This document shows, in pieces, positions 33,911 to 42,883 of a DNA stretch of 64,000 nucleotides. A program made the translations under genes and the position numbers. Every line of letters begins with the position of its first letter. Position 1 is the stretch's first letter. The notes beneath the pieces were generated by a model. That model did no database searches. It was not told where the DNA came from and worked only from the letters and a program-made list of their open reading frames with translations. The stretch lies in assembly GCA_027486845.1 (NCBI GenBank), contig JAIXOL010000067.1, positions 1 to 64,000 on the forward strand, read 5' to 3'. The DNA is from Cytophagaceae bacterium (GTDB lineage: Bacteria > Bacteroidota > Bacteroidia > Cytophagales > Spirosomataceae).

Positions 33911-35209
33911 TTATCTATACCATTGTTTTCCATCTACAATTAAAGAATTTTTAATGGCATCGTATTTTATATCTACTGATTTCCAAGAAGCATCAATAGA
34001 GTTTCCCCAACTACGAGTAAAAAATTTACTTTGTGCATCAATTTTGTATTGATATTTTTCTGCTTTTTTGCTTCCATCATAAGTTTCATATCTTTTCCAA
34101 AAAAAGTTTTTATTTTCAGAAAAATCATAAACAATATTTTTATCTGGAAAATAAAGGTTGGGATTGTCGGCTTCTTTCCATAATCCAGTCATTTTATCCA
34201 AAAAATCTGAATTCTTAATTACTTGTGCATTATTTTGCTCTACATAATCAGCTTTATTAAAAATTCCCATTAAACTTTCTCTATAAGAGGTTGCAGTTTC
34301 GCTGATGCTATATGCCTTAAATTGATCTAATGAATTTTTCTCAATTCTTATAAACTTTATAAATTTTTTATAATCTGTATCAAAAATATAAATGATATCT
34401 TTTTCTATTTTAAAGGAATAAGCTTTTGTTACATAATTGCTAATATCGACATAATAATTATAGTTATAAAAGTGAATAAGCTTTAATGTTGAACTATTGC
34501 TTTCAAATGTCATTTTATAGGAATCAAACCATTGTTCTTTTCCATTGTAGTAGTACAACCATGTAAATGGGAGATAGCTGGCATATGATTTATCATCAAC
34601 AACATCCACAAGTGTTGCAGGTAAAGTCTTTACTATCAATGCTTCTGACTTAGGGCTTTCACCGAATTCATTAACTAAAGTTAAATTATATATATATGTT
34701 GTTTCTGCGGTTAATCCAATATCTTCAAAAAATAGATTGCTGCCCTCATAAACTACTATATTGTTTCGGTAGATTTTATATGACTTGATATTGTCTATTT
34801 TTGCCCATTGTAACTTGACGATATTGCTTGAAACTAATGTAGATGTTGGTTTTGAGGATTTTGGAGGAGCAATAATATTGACAGTAAATGTTTGACTTAA
34901 GCCATCTTCCGCTGTTACTGTATATAAAACGGGTTTTGTAAAGTTTTGTATTATATCTGATGCAGGAGAAATAGTTGCCTTAGGTGATATGGTAATTGTT
35001 GGTGTGAGTAGACTTGCATCGGTACCAAAAGGTAAAGTTGCAGTAATATTTCTTTGAACACTATCAATATTTGCGTTTATGTTTAGCGTTCTGAATGAGA
35101 ATGATTTTATCTCTTTATTCGAACTTTTGATTGGAATTAACTCCTTTGTAGAACATGAAGCTGATAAAATTGCCGTCAGTATGAATAAAAAGTAAATATA
35201 TGATTTCAT
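33911..35209 (-). CDS. Lipoprotein with DUF5018-like and fibronectin type III domains
   Basis: 432 aa from the ATG giving a lipoprotein signal (MKSYIYFLFILTAILSASC, Cys19). Residues ~30-110 resemble the DUF5018-type beta domain (FSFRTLNINANIDSVQRNIT, VTAEDGLSQTFTVNI). Residues ~115-195 look like FN3 (LQWAKIDNIKSYKIYRN, AETTYIYNLTLVNEFGES). The rest, aromatic- and Lys/Asn-rich, was not recognised. Probably exported to the outer membrane surface. A binding or adhesin role is only inferred. Confidence 0.6.
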   Translation of the reverse strand: MKSYIYFLFILTAILSASCSTKELIPIKSSNKEIKSFSFRTLNINANIDSVQRNITATLPFGTDASLLTPTITISPKATISPASDIIQNFTKPVLYTVTAEDGLSQTFTVNIIAPPKSSKPTSTLVSSNIVKLQWAKIDNIKSYKIYRNNIVVYEGSNLFFEDIGLTAETTYIYNLTLVNEFGESPKSEALIVKTLPATLVDVVDDKSYASYLPFTWLYYYNGKEQWFDSYKMTFESNSSTLKLIHFYNYNYYVDISNYVTKAYSFKIEKDIIYIFDTDYKKFIKFIRIEKNSLDQFKAYSISETATSYRESLMGIFNKADYVEQNNAQVIKNSDFLDKMTGLWKEADNPNLYFPDKNIVYDFSENKNFFWKRYETYDGSKKAEKYQYKIDAQSKFFTRSWGNSIDASWKSVDIKYDAIKNSLIVDGKQWYR

Positions 35210-35677
35210 GATAATGGTTTTAAAAATTTCCAACAATTCACAAATGCTATGCTGGAGGTTTTTATTTGATTTAACTAATTGATTTTAAAGCGTTTAAGCA
35301 CATACATAGAGCTGGAAGAAAAGTATTGAACATTCTTCTTTCCATGTGTCATTAAGCATCAACAAACACAAATATATAAAATATGTAGAAGAATAAAAGA
35401 GGTTTTTGCTAAAAGGCCTTTGCAAACCCTTCTTTCTCCCTCGCTCCCCTAACTCCACTCAAATTAAGCGAGGAAGTTCAACTGATTTTAAAACCGTAGT
35501 GTAACTATCAGTCTGTATTTCAAGGGCAAAAGTGGAGTATGACAATATTAATTTAGTTTGGCATTAAAAATGCCTTGCTCTTTAAGTCCAACATCACAGA
35601 TGCGGACTAACAGTGTCAGTTTGAGAATACCAAACGATAAATACAAACTTCTCACAACAAGCATTTTACACCAAAAA
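35210..35677. other. Gene-free interval before miaE
   Basis: 468 bases with no usable frame. It contains an inverted repeat ACTGATTTTAAAACCGTAGT...ATCAGT (35481-35512), a CTCCCTCGCTCCCCTAACTCC GC-rich patch near 35433, and AGTCC/GGACT arms near 35600. These are dispersed intergenic elements. Confidence 0.5.
35481..35512. repeat. CTGATTTTAAAACCGTAGT palindrome, copy 1
   Basis: ACTGAT...ATCAGT arms enclose a TTTAAAACCGTAGTG centre. A second copy with arms GGCTGAT/ATCAGCC is at 36405-36438, with the same centre. Two copies of the same imperfect hairpin point to a repeat family. Confidence 0.5.
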
Positions 35678-36271
35678 TTAACCATGAATAGTTTCTGATT
35701 TTCCGTAGCGAGCTATTACAGAATCCTCGAATGCTATCCATTCTCGCCAACGTTTTTCAACGTCAATACCTACTCCATACTTGCGGGCATAAGTTATAAA
35801 AGTGGTATAATGCCCCGCTTCACTCTCCATGAGCTGTCTATAAAATATCGCCAACTCGGCATCTCTAATATTTTCTGAAAGTATCTTAAAACGTTCACAA
35901 CTTCGGGCCTCTATCATGGCCGAAAAAAGGAGTCTTTCTACCAAAGCAGAAACACGACTGCCGTTGTTACTTCGCTTCATATAATCGGCTAGCTCTATTA
36001 CATATTTATCTTTTTGCTCTCTTTTAAAATCTAATCCTCGTTTTCTGATGATGGCGTGAACCATCTGAAAATGTTCTAATTCTTCCTTAGCTAAGGCCAA
36101 TAAATCAGTTACAAGGTCTGGATATTCAGGATTGTTTGTAACAATGGTGATTGCATTGGTAGCAGCTTTTTGTTCACACCAAGCGTGGTCTGAAAGAATC
36201 TCTTCAATGTTTTTCTCAACAATATTGACCCATCTTGGGTCGGTAGGCAATTTTAATCTTAAAACAGACAT
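35678..36271 (-). CDS. miaE: tRNA-(ms2io6A)-hydroxylase
   Basis: 197-aa di-iron enzyme that hydroxylates ms2i6A at position 37 of certain tRNAs. Di-iron ligand motifs are visible as AKEELEHFQMV, IEARSCERF and MESEAGHYTTF. Full length for the family. It is isolated between two repeat-rich gaps. Confidence 0.9.
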   Translation of the reverse strand: MSVLRLKLPTDPRWVNIVEKNIEEILSDHAWCEQKAATNAITIVTNNPEYPDLVTDLLALAKEELEHFQMVHAIIRKRGLDFKREQKDKYVIELADYMKRSNNGSRVSALVERLLFSAMIEARSCERFKILSENIRDAELAIFYRQLMESEAGHYTTFITYARKYGVGIDVEKRWREWIAFEDSVIARYGKSETIHG

Positions 36272-36368
36272 TCTTTTTCAATTATAAAAATTTTCTGCTC
36301 TGCGAAGACTTTTATCCGCAGTGGCGTTTTGACATACGAATGATATCATTTTGAAATTTATTCCCACG

Positions 36369-36388
36369 TTCGCCTAAGTAACAGCGAA
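36369..36388. repeat. TTCGCC/GCGAA palindrome, copy 3
   Basis: Same arms as at 32694, again with a 9-base AT-rich interior, in the gap before the M13 peptidase. Confidence 0.45.
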
Positions 36389-36404
36389 TGAATGGAGTAT
36401 GTTA

Positions 36405-36438
36405 GGCTGATTTTAAAACCGTAGTGGAGCTATCAGCC
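36405..36438. repeat. CTGATTTTAAAACCGTAGT palindrome, copy 2
   Basis: GGCTGAT and ATCAGCC arms flank TTTAAAACCGTAGTGGAGCT. Compare the copy at 35481. Confidence 0.5.
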
Positions 36439-36658
36439 CTTGTTAAAATGGCATCTTTAATTTTTTCACAAATATACAAGAATGACTAACAAACTGACTA
36501 AATATAGAACAATTGGCTAAATGACTTAAGTAATGTCAATAATACAAAGTCGATAATTTCCCACAGCAGGTCGATAAACATAGAAAATACCTTCATCGGT
36601 TGTAGATTTTTTGGGCTTATAGTAGTAACTTTCGTTTCAAGACAAATTATCAATAATC

Positions 36659-38671
36659 ATGAAAAAACACCTACCTATTTTATTAATCCTTTGGTTTTTA
36701 GTAACCAGTATAAACATAAGTTTCGCTCAGAAAGTAAGCATTACGGGCATTGACCCTACACTAAAGCCTGGCGATGATTTCTTTATGTATGTCAACGCAA
36801 AATGGTATAATTCTACCGAAATTCCTTCTACACAATCGGGTGTTGGGGCTTATTCGTTTATGAATTATCCGCAACGCATACGCCTACAAGGTATTTTAGA
36901 TAGTGTTTCGGCTGCCAAAAGCCTCAAAGGTAGCATAGAACAGAAAGTGGGTGATTTTTATGCTTCTGGAATGGATACCATCACCATCGACAAAAGAGGT
37001 TTTGAGCCCGTAAAGCCAATGCTCAAGCAAATTGATGGCATCAAAGATGTGGCTGGAATCATGAAATATGTGGCCGACCAACAGAAGTTTAATAACTATT
37101 CTATTATCGGTTTTCGTGTTGGGCCAGATATTAAAAACAGTGCCGTTAATATCGTCAATTTAGGTCAAACAGGCATTGGTTTACCCGAAAGAGACTATTA
37201 TTTTAGAACTGATTCTTCGACGCTTTTTATTCAGAAAGCTTATCAAAATTACCTAAGCACTTTGTTTAAACTTACGGGTATTGATGCAACTACGGCACGC
37301 AAAATGGCTTCGGGTGCGTACAATATTGAGAAAGAATTGGCGGCATCGCACAAAACCAATATCGAACGCCGAAATGTGCAGGCTAATTATAATAAAATGG
37401 CAGTTTCGGCTATCGCCCAAAAACAAACAAACATTGGCTGGCAAGCATTTTTTACGGCATTGGGGGTGAAAATAGATTCGCTGAATGTGCAACAACCTGC
37501 CTATTATGACCGATTAAACGCTTTACTTGCTTCGTCATCAATCGAAGACTGGAAAGCTTATTTAAGAGCAAAAACGCTGGTTTCGTATGCTGATTTTTTA
37601 AGCAAACCTTTCACAAAAGCATCTTTTGAATACGCTAAAGTGCTTTCAGGACAAGCGACTCAAAAGCCAAGGGGTGAAGATATTACAGATGCAGTAGATA
37701 AATCGCTCGGACATGGCCTTGCCCAACTTTATGTTAAAAAATACTTTCCTGAAGAAGCCAAGCGACGAATGAAGGAATTAGTGAAGAATTTGAAAACAGC
37801 CTTTGAAAATCGAATCAATAAACTTGAATGGATGAGTGATTCGACCAAAACTAAAGCCAAAGAAAAACTCTATGCATTTACTGAAAAAATTGGCTACCCT
37901 GATAAATGGAGAGATTATTCGAAAGTAGTCATAAATCGTGGTACGTACTTTGAAAATAGATTGGCTACGAGCAAAAATGATTTTGTTTATGGAATTTCAA
38001 AAATAGGTCAACCTGTTGACCGTACTGAATGGGGAACAACTCCGCCAACGGTAACGGCCTACAACAATCCGCCATTGAATGAGATTGTTTTTCCTGCGGG
38101 AATTCTTCAGCCGCCGTATTTCGATATGAATGCCGATGATGCCCTTAATTATGGTGGCATTGGAATGGTAATTGGCCATGAAATCACGCATTCGTTTGAT
38201 GACCAAGGAGCTTTATATGATAAACAAGGTAATGTAAAAAACTGGTGGAAAGAAGCTGATTTTAAGAAATTTAAGGCTAAAACTCAACTCGTAATTGAGC
38301 AATACAATCAATTTACAGTACTCGATTCGATGCACGTAAAAGGGGCTTTAACAGTTGGTGAAAATACGGCAGATATTGCAGGAATTGCCATTGCTTTCGA
38401 TGCGTTTAAGCTAACCGAACAAGCAAAAAGTAATGAAAAAATTGATGGATTTACGCCCGAACAGCGGTTCTTCATTTCAATTGCCAGAATTTGGCGAGTA
38501 AAAACCAAAGATGCCTACATGCGTACGTATGTAAATACTAACCCTCACTCGCCAGCAAAATGGCGTGTGAATGGCCCATTGATGAATTTTACGCCTTTCT
38601 ACAAGGCATTTGATATAAAACCTGGCGATAAAATGTACAAACCCGAAAGCGAACGAATTACTGTTTGGTAA
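36659..38671 (+). CDS. M13 family zinc metalloendopeptidase (neprilysin-like)
   Basis: 670-aa exported oligopeptidase, signal peptide ending SFAQ. The zinc motif is GHEITHSF (His near residue 507), the third ligand and stabiliser are in ENTADIAG (~565), and the terminal region has MNFTPFYKAFDIKPGDKMY. The N-terminal half is the large alpha domain that closes over the active site. M13 enzymes degrade short peptides. Followed by a symmetrical terminator. Confidence 0.92.
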   Translation: MKKHLPILLILWFLVTSINISFAQKVSITGIDPTLKPGDDFFMYVNAKWYNSTEIPSTQSGVGAYSFMNYPQRIRLQGILDSVSAAKSLKGSIEQKVGDFYASGMDTITIDKRGFEPVKPMLKQIDGIKDVAGIMKYVADQQKFNNYSIIGFRVGPDIKNSAVNIVNLGQTGIGLPERDYYFRTDSSTLFIQKAYQNYLSTLFKLTGIDATTARKMASGAYNIEKELAASHKTNIERRNVQANYNKMAVSAIAQKQTNIGWQAFFTALGVKIDSLNVQQPAYYDRLNALLASSSIEDWKAYLRAKTLVSYADFLSKPFTKASFEYAKVLSGQATQKPRGEDITDAVDKSLGHGLAQLYVKKYFPEEAKRRMKELVKNLKTAFENRINKLEWMSDSTKTKAKEKLYAFTEKIGYPDKWRDYSKVVINRGTYFENRLATSKNDFVYGISKIGQPVDRTEWGTTPPTVTAYNNPPLNEIVFPAGILQPPYFDMNADDALNYGGIGMVIGHEITHSFDDQGALYDKQGNVKNWWKEADFKKFKAKTQLVIEQYNQFTVLDSMHVKGALTVGENTADIAGIAIAFDAFKLTEQAKSNEKIDGFTPEQRFFISIARIWRVKTKDAYMRTYVNTNPHSPAKWRVNGPLMNFTPFYKAFDIKPGDKMYKPESERITVW

Positions 38672-38686
38672 GAATTTAATTATTGT

Positions 38687-38737
38687 ATAAAAAAACACCT
38701 CTGCAAAGAATATTTCTTCACAGAGGTGTTTTTTTAT
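38687..38737. terminator. Bidirectional terminator after the M13 peptidase
   Basis: AAAAAAACACCTCTG pairs with CAGAGGTGTTTTTTT across a 17-base loop. It serves the convergent small gene as well. Confidence 0.9.
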
Positions 38738-38745
38738 AGCTAAGA

Positions 38746-38928
38746 TTACTTACGATTTCTAAGTTTCTTATCATCAACAGTTTTATTGAGAAACTGATTG
38801 ATTTTTTCGATGTCGTAACTCATCTGAATTTCGCCAAAAGAGTTTATTTTTATATCGAAACCATCCAAATCTTTGTGCACACGAGGTTTTTCTTCGTTTG
38901 GTTTTTCATCTGTTTTTTTCTTTGCCAT
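38746..38928 (-). CDS. Small conserved charged protein
   Basis: 60 aa from the ATG giving MAKKKTDEKPNEEKPRVHKDL. Lys/Glu-rich N-terminus, then DGFDIKINSFGEIQMSYDIEKINQFLNKTV, which looks like a folded core. This type of small protein recurs in Cytophagales, but no function is known. An upstream in-frame start adding MYIFPTHLLKNI is less likely. Confidence 0.65.
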   Translation of the reverse strand: MAKKKTDEKPNEEKPRVHKDLDGFDIKINSFGEIQMSYDIEKINQFLNKTVDDKKLRNRK

Positions 38929-39018
38929 GATATTTTTTAATAAATGTGTTGGAAATATATACAAACAATAGGGAATATCAAATTAACAAATTCACCATCC
39001 TCGTTTTGATTTTTAGGA

Positions 39019-40524
39019 CTAAGCTAAAGCAATAACCGCTTTTTCAATGCGTGAAATAACTTCGGCTTTGCCCAAAATCTCCAACGTTAGCATCAAATCT
39101 GGGCCTTTTCCTACACCTGTAATCACCAAACGGAAGGCCTGCATCACTTTTCCTGCTTTGATTCCCGCTGCTTCAAGAGCTGGGAAAATGGTGTCATGAA
39201 TGTTCTGCGAAGTAAAATCAGCATCGTTTATACCAGCAATCGCCTCTTTAATTACGCCCATTGCTTTGCGAGCATCATCATTCCACTTTGATTTAGCTAT
39301 TTCTTCGTCATAAACATTTGGTGCTTCAAAAATGAATGGCACTTCCGAAACTATTTCCAGCGGAAAAGTTACACGGTCTTTCATCAAATATACTAATTTA
39401 ACTGCTAACTCATCAGTTAAATCTGCTTTTGATTCTTTGATGATTGTTGCCAATTCACCTTCAGATTTCGACTTAATATAATGCTGATTAAACCACTTTG
39501 CCTTATCAATCATAAATCTCGCACCTGCTTTATGGATTTTATCTAAACTAAACGAATCAATCAATTCGTCCATCGTGAAAAACTCCTGCTCAGTGCCAGG
39601 ATTCCAGCCCAAAAATGCCAAGAAATTGACAACCGCTTCGGGCAAATAACCATCTTGCTTGAAACCACGAGCGATTTCTTGTGTGAAAGGGTCTTGCCAC
39701 TCCAATGGAAAAATCGGGAAATTACCTAACAAACCATCACGTTTGCTAAGTTTTCCGTTGCCTTCTGGTTTCAAAAGTAGCGGTAAGTGTGCAAACTCTG
39801 GTGCTTTCCAACCAAATGCTTTGTATAATAATATATGTAATGGAGCAGAAGGCAACCATTCTTCTCCACGAATTACGTGTGTGATTTCCATCAAATGGTC
39901 GTCAACGATGTTGGCTAAGTGATAAGTTGGCATTCCGTCTGATTTCAATAAAACTTTATCGTCAATCGTCGAAGAATGAACCACAACCCAGTCACGAATA
40001 ATATCTTTGAAGCGAATCTCTTCTTTCAAAGGCACTTTCAAACGAATCACATAAGCATCGCCGTTGGCAATTCTGGCCTCAACATCTTCTTTCGTAAGCG
40101 TGATTGAGTTTTTCATTTGCATTCTCGTAACGGCATTGTACGACATATTGTCAACTTTAGCTTCTTCGAGACGCTTACGCATTTCGTCTAATTCTTCGGC
40201 GGTATCGAAAGCATAATAGGCTTTTCCTTCTGAAATTAATTGGTCGGCATATTGGCGATACATCGGTTTTCTTTCCGACTGGCGATATGGAGCATGCGAG
40301 CCTCCAACCCCTTGACCTTCATCGATTTCGATACCTACCCATTTTAAGGCTTGTAAAATATAATCTTCGGCACCGGGTACATAGCGAGTTTGGTCAGTAT
40401 CTTCGACACGGAGAAGCATTTTTCCGCCCATTTTGCGGGCAAAAAGATAATTATACAAAGCAGTACGAACACCTCCGATATGTAGAGGGCCTGTTGGACT
40501 GGGAGCAAATCTTACACGAACCAT
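39019..40524 (-). CDS. gltX: Glutamate-tRNA ligase
   Basis: 501-aa class I synthetase that charges tRNA-Glu. HIGH motif region RFAPSPTGPLHIGG at the N-terminus, EDTDQTR, the second motif GKLSKRDG, and the anticodon-binding domain follow. The frame is open 126 bases further up, but that part contains a dispersed palindrome and has no homology. The ATG giving MVRVRFAPSPTG was chosen. Confidence 0.95.
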   Translation of the reverse strand: MVRVRFAPSPTGPLHIGGVRTALYNYLFARKMGGKMLLRVEDTDQTRYVPGAEDYILQALKWVGIEIDEGQGVGGSHAPYRQSERKPMYRQYADQLISEGKAYYAFDTAEELDEMRKRLEEAKVDNMSYNAVTRMQMKNSITLTKEDVEARIANGDAYVIRLKVPLKEEIRFKDIIRDWVVVHSSTIDDKVLLKSDGMPTYHLANIVDDHLMEITHVIRGEEWLPSAPLHILLYKAFGWKAPEFAHLPLLLKPEGNGKLSKRDGLLGNFPIFPLEWQDPFTQEIARGFKQDGYLPEAVVNFLAFLGWNPGTEQEFFTMDELIDSFSLDKIHKAGARFMIDKAKWFNQHYIKSKSEGELATIIKESKADLTDELAVKLVYLMKDRVTFPLEIVSEVPFIFEAPNVYDEEIAKSKWNDDARKAMGVIKEAIAGINDADFTSQNIHDTIFPALEAAGIKAGKVMQAFRLVITGVGKGPDLMLTLEILGKAEVISRIEKAVIALA

Positions 40525-40533
40525 AATTGTAGG

Positions 40534-40550
40534 GCGAACTTCGAGTTCGC
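40534..40550. repeat. GCGAACT/AGTTCGC palindrome, copy 4
   Basis: Perfect 7-bp arms with a TCG loop in the 5' untranslated region of gltX, 10 bases before the start codon. Confidence 0.5.
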
Positions 40551-40673
40551 TCAAAAAAATAGAATAATAAAAAAACAGAAAACACAAGTTGGAATCGGAA
40601 CGGTCCGCCGCAGCGGTTGCGAACAACATTGTGGAACAAACGGGTCGCAAAATTACAGAAAATTATGCAAGAA

Positions 40674-41186
40674 TTATACTTTCGGCTTTTTATAAAGTGG
40701 CACAGTGCTGCAAGGCTCGCCAAACATAATGCTTTGTGCATAAGGACGCAAACGGCGAGTGACTTCCACATACGCACTCGTAGGAACAGCAACTTTACTG
40801 CAACCTTTTACTACTACTCTTGTGCCTTCGTATTCTTGGAAATTGATTTTTGAAAGTGCTTCTTCGTAAAGTTTAGTTTCTAAATCTGTCAAACTTCCAA
40901 AAACAACCATGTGAGCGTAAGGTTCAAGCTGAATCGCCAAAAGCATATAAGCCCAAGTTGGCACAATGGCATCTTCGGAGCAGGTAATGGCTACGTTTTT
41001 GTCCGAATATTGGCTCCAATCATGAGCTTTAATAAATTCTCTGAAATCTTTTTCTTTCAGAATCAAACCCATGAAAAGGTTATCTTTCAAATCATAAACT
41101 ACTCGTTCGCCTGTGTGGTAATAATCTTCTAAGTCGAGCGATAATAAACCGCTTTTGGCTACTCTATTTACTATTATATCTTCCAT
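40674..41186 (-). CDS. DUF2480 family protein
   Basis: 170 aa: NRVAKSGLLSLDLEDYYHTGERVVYDLKD, LILKEKDFREFIKAHDW, NVAITCSEDAIVPTWAYMLLA, VVKGCSKVAVPTSAYVEVTRRLRPYAQSIMFGEPCSTVPLYKK. These are the typical blocks of DUF2480, a family largely restricted to Bacteroidota. Two Cys residues near the end (GCSKV and EPCSTV) are noticeable. The function is unknown. Upstream of gltX on the same strand, so possibly cotranscribed. Confidence 0.8.
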   Translation of the reverse strand: MEDIIVNRVAKSGLLSLDLEDYYHTGERVVYDLKDNLFMGLILKEKDFREFIKAHDWSQYSDKNVAITCSEDAIVPTWAYMLLAIQLEPYAHMVVFGSLTDLETKLYEEALSKINFQEYEGTRVVVKGCSKVAVPTSAYVEVTRRLRPYAQSIMFGEPCSTVPLYKKPKV

Positions 41187-41218
41187 TTCGACTAATTTAA
41201 AACAAGTATTACGTTACT

Positions 41219-41253
41219 AAGGAAGGCTTCCCTCCAAGGGAAGCCTTCCTTAA
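41219..41253. terminator. Hairpin between the membrane protein and DUF2480 genes
   Basis: A 15-bp palindrome AAGGAAGGCTTCCCT/AGGGAAGCCTTCCTT is followed by AAAA. It lies after the minus-strand membrane protein gene and probably ends its transcript. Confidence 0.75.
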
Positions 41254-41281
41254 AATCACTTCTTTACAAACAACAAATCTC

Positions 41282-42238
41282 TTATTCAGAAAGTTTAGTT
41301 TCCGAATTATGTTCTTTATTGGTTTGTGTTTCCTGACTTACTTCTTCTTTAATTATGAGTTCAATGATTATTGGCTTAGGTGTGAGCGGAATCGGACGGA
41401 GAGAAACAAAATCAAAGGCATTGCTTAGATTCCAAGTGCGAATAAAAACTCTACAAAAGATAAAAAACTGTTGGATGATAAACATCAACCAAATTTTAAA
41501 ACCCGAAGTCATGCCAATAGTCGATTCAAGTATTAGGTAAACCAAAATTACTGCAAAGCCAACCAAAACTATCGCCCAATAAACTTGCATGGTTTTGAAA
41601 TTTCGGAAAATATACTCGGTAGCTTTCCAAAATGCTTTCCACGGATTTAGTAAATCATCTCGATGTAATAAAACTCTGGCGTAGTCGCCCACATTGAGCA
41701 AAAACGTAATGATAAAGAAAGTAAAAGCACTCGGAAAAATCATCCATGCCACAAAAGTTGGCTCTGTTTTTCCATCGGCAATCACTCCAAAAATGCCAAA
41801 TACGATAAAAGTAGCTAATAAGGCAATGATAAGAAAAATGATCTGAACTATAAATAACACAAAAAATCGGAGGAAATAATGCCAAGAATTTTTCAGAAAT
41901 TCGCTCAGCTTGAAAGTATCACGGATTGTAAATTGGCTCAGAATCCCACCCGAAAAGAAAATATTTAATATTGTGTAAAGACCAGCCAAGAGTAAACTAA
42001 CAGGCATAATTGAAACCAAAGATTTGCCGTTTTTGTGCATAAAATCATAGAAAACCGTAAAATCAAAATCTTTGATTAGCTTCTCGAACGCCAACGATTG
42101 TTCTGATTCGGCTTTGATAATACTAAAGCTCGGAAAAGCAACGATAAGCCCCAAAGTGAAGTTTACCAAAAATATAACCAAAACTATTTGCCAGTTTTGA
42201 GCGGTACGACGGAAGGCTTGTCTCAGAATTGTAAACAT
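41282..42238 (-). CDS. Integral membrane protein, DUF-type
   Basis: ~318 aa starting MFTILRQAFRR (a longer start at 42262 is less natural). About six transmembrane helices (including VLVIFLVNFTLGLIVAF, FVLFIVQIIFLIIALLATF, VYWAIVLVGFAVILVYLIL) and a charged, Pro/Glu-rich C-tail (IKEEVSQETQTNKEHN). No recognised domain. The single-gene layout before a mazG-like gene gives no functional hint. Confidence 0.65.
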   Translation of the reverse strand: MFTILRQAFRRTAQNWQIVLVIFLVNFTLGLIVAFPSFSIIKAESEQSLAFEKLIKDFDFTVFYDFMHKNGKSLVSIMPVSLLLAGLYTILNIFFSGGILSQFTIRDTFKLSEFLKNSWHYFLRFFVLFIVQIIFLIIALLATFIVFGIFGVIADGKTEPTFVAWMIFPSAFTFFIITFLLNVGDYARVLLHRDDLLNPWKAFWKATEYIFRNFKTMQVYWAIVLVGFAVILVYLILESTIGMTSGFKIWLMFIIQQFFIFCRVFIRTWNLSNAFDFVSLRPIPLTPKPIIIELIIKEEVSQETQTNKEHNSETKLSE

Positions 42239-42328
42239 CAGGCAGTTGGTATTAAAGCACAATGAAGAATTTTGATTATGGATATTTTATGTTGTTTTTG
42301 TTTCCTAAAAAAATATGGAATTTATTAC

Positions 42329-42658
42329 TCATGGATTTAGTTTTTCATTGTTTTTGTGGCGTAATAAATCACGTTTGGTTTTCTTTTCGAGATTTTTGCG
42401 GAGAGCTTCCGTGAGGTCGATACCTGTTTGATTAGCCAAACAAATCAAGACAAAAAGTACGTCGGCCATTTCGTCGCCCAAATCTTTGTTTTTGTCTGAT
42501 TCCTTTTCCGACTGTTCGCCGTAGCGGCGTGCCATGATTCGAGCCACTTCGCCCACTTCTTCCATGAGCATTGCCGTATTGGTCAATTCATTAAAATACC
42601 TTACGCCAATTGTCGTAATCCATTTATCAACAATCTTTTGTGCTTCTTCTATGGTCAT
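42329..42658 (-). CDS. MazG-like nucleotide pyrophosphohydrolase
   Basis: 109 aa. It has the metal-binding EExxE...DxxD pattern of all-alpha NTP pyrophosphatases: MEEVGEVARIMARRYGE (~33-49) and LGDEMADVLFVLICLANQTG (~64-83). It would hydrolyse non-canonical or excess nucleoside triphosphates. The N-terminal IGVRYFNELTNTAMLMEEVGE is typical of the short bacterial type. Confidence 0.85.
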   Translation of the reverse strand: MTIEEAQKIVDKWITTIGVRYFNELTNTAMLMEEVGEVARIMARRYGEQSEKESDKNKDLGDEMADVLFVLICLANQTGIDLTEALRKNLEKKTKRDLLRHKNNEKLNP

Positions 42659-42673
42659 TTTTTATCAGATATT

Positions 42674-42735
42674 AGACATGAGACAAAAGAAGAAAAAGAA
42701 TTTGCATGATTTCTCTTGTCTTTTGTCTGATGTCT
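42674..42735. repeat. Near-perfect 17-bp inverted repeat before the cyclase gene
   Basis: AGACATGAGACAAAAGA (42674-42690) and TCTTTTGTCTGATGTCT (42719-42735) match at 16 of 17 positions. Its words resemble the direct repeats at 5115-5150, suggesting a dispersed element. Confidence 0.55.
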
Positions 42736-42822
42736 TGAATTCTATTTCACAAAGCTAATCAAAAAAATGATTCTTGAAATACTTAATTCGATTCAACGTT
42801 AGTAGAAAAGAATCAAAACTTA

Positions 42823-42831
42823 TAACTTTGC
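42823..42831 (+). promoter_or_regulatory. -7 box of the glutaminyl cyclase gene
   Basis: TAACTTTGC fits the -7 consensus exactly, about 53 bases before the ATG. A clear -33 TTTG at the right spacing is not present. Confidence 0.5.
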
Positions 42832-42883
42832 TAAACTACTGGAGCATTCTATTGGAATCATCCGATTTTATTCAAAATTTACT

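Larger units (their letters stand above)
36272..36658. other. Gene-free interval between miaE and the M13 peptidase
   Basis: 387 bases. It holds TTCGCC/GCGAA palindrome copy 3 (36369-36388), CTGAT palindrome copy 2 (36405-36438), and part of a GACTAAATA...GGCTAAAT stretch at 36490-36525 that recalls the double-hairpin repeat. No coding frame was found. Confidence 0.5.

Noticed and set aside
39922-40330. Opposite-strand open frames inside gltX
   Set aside because: They mirror a well-supported gene and show no family-like content or start signals.
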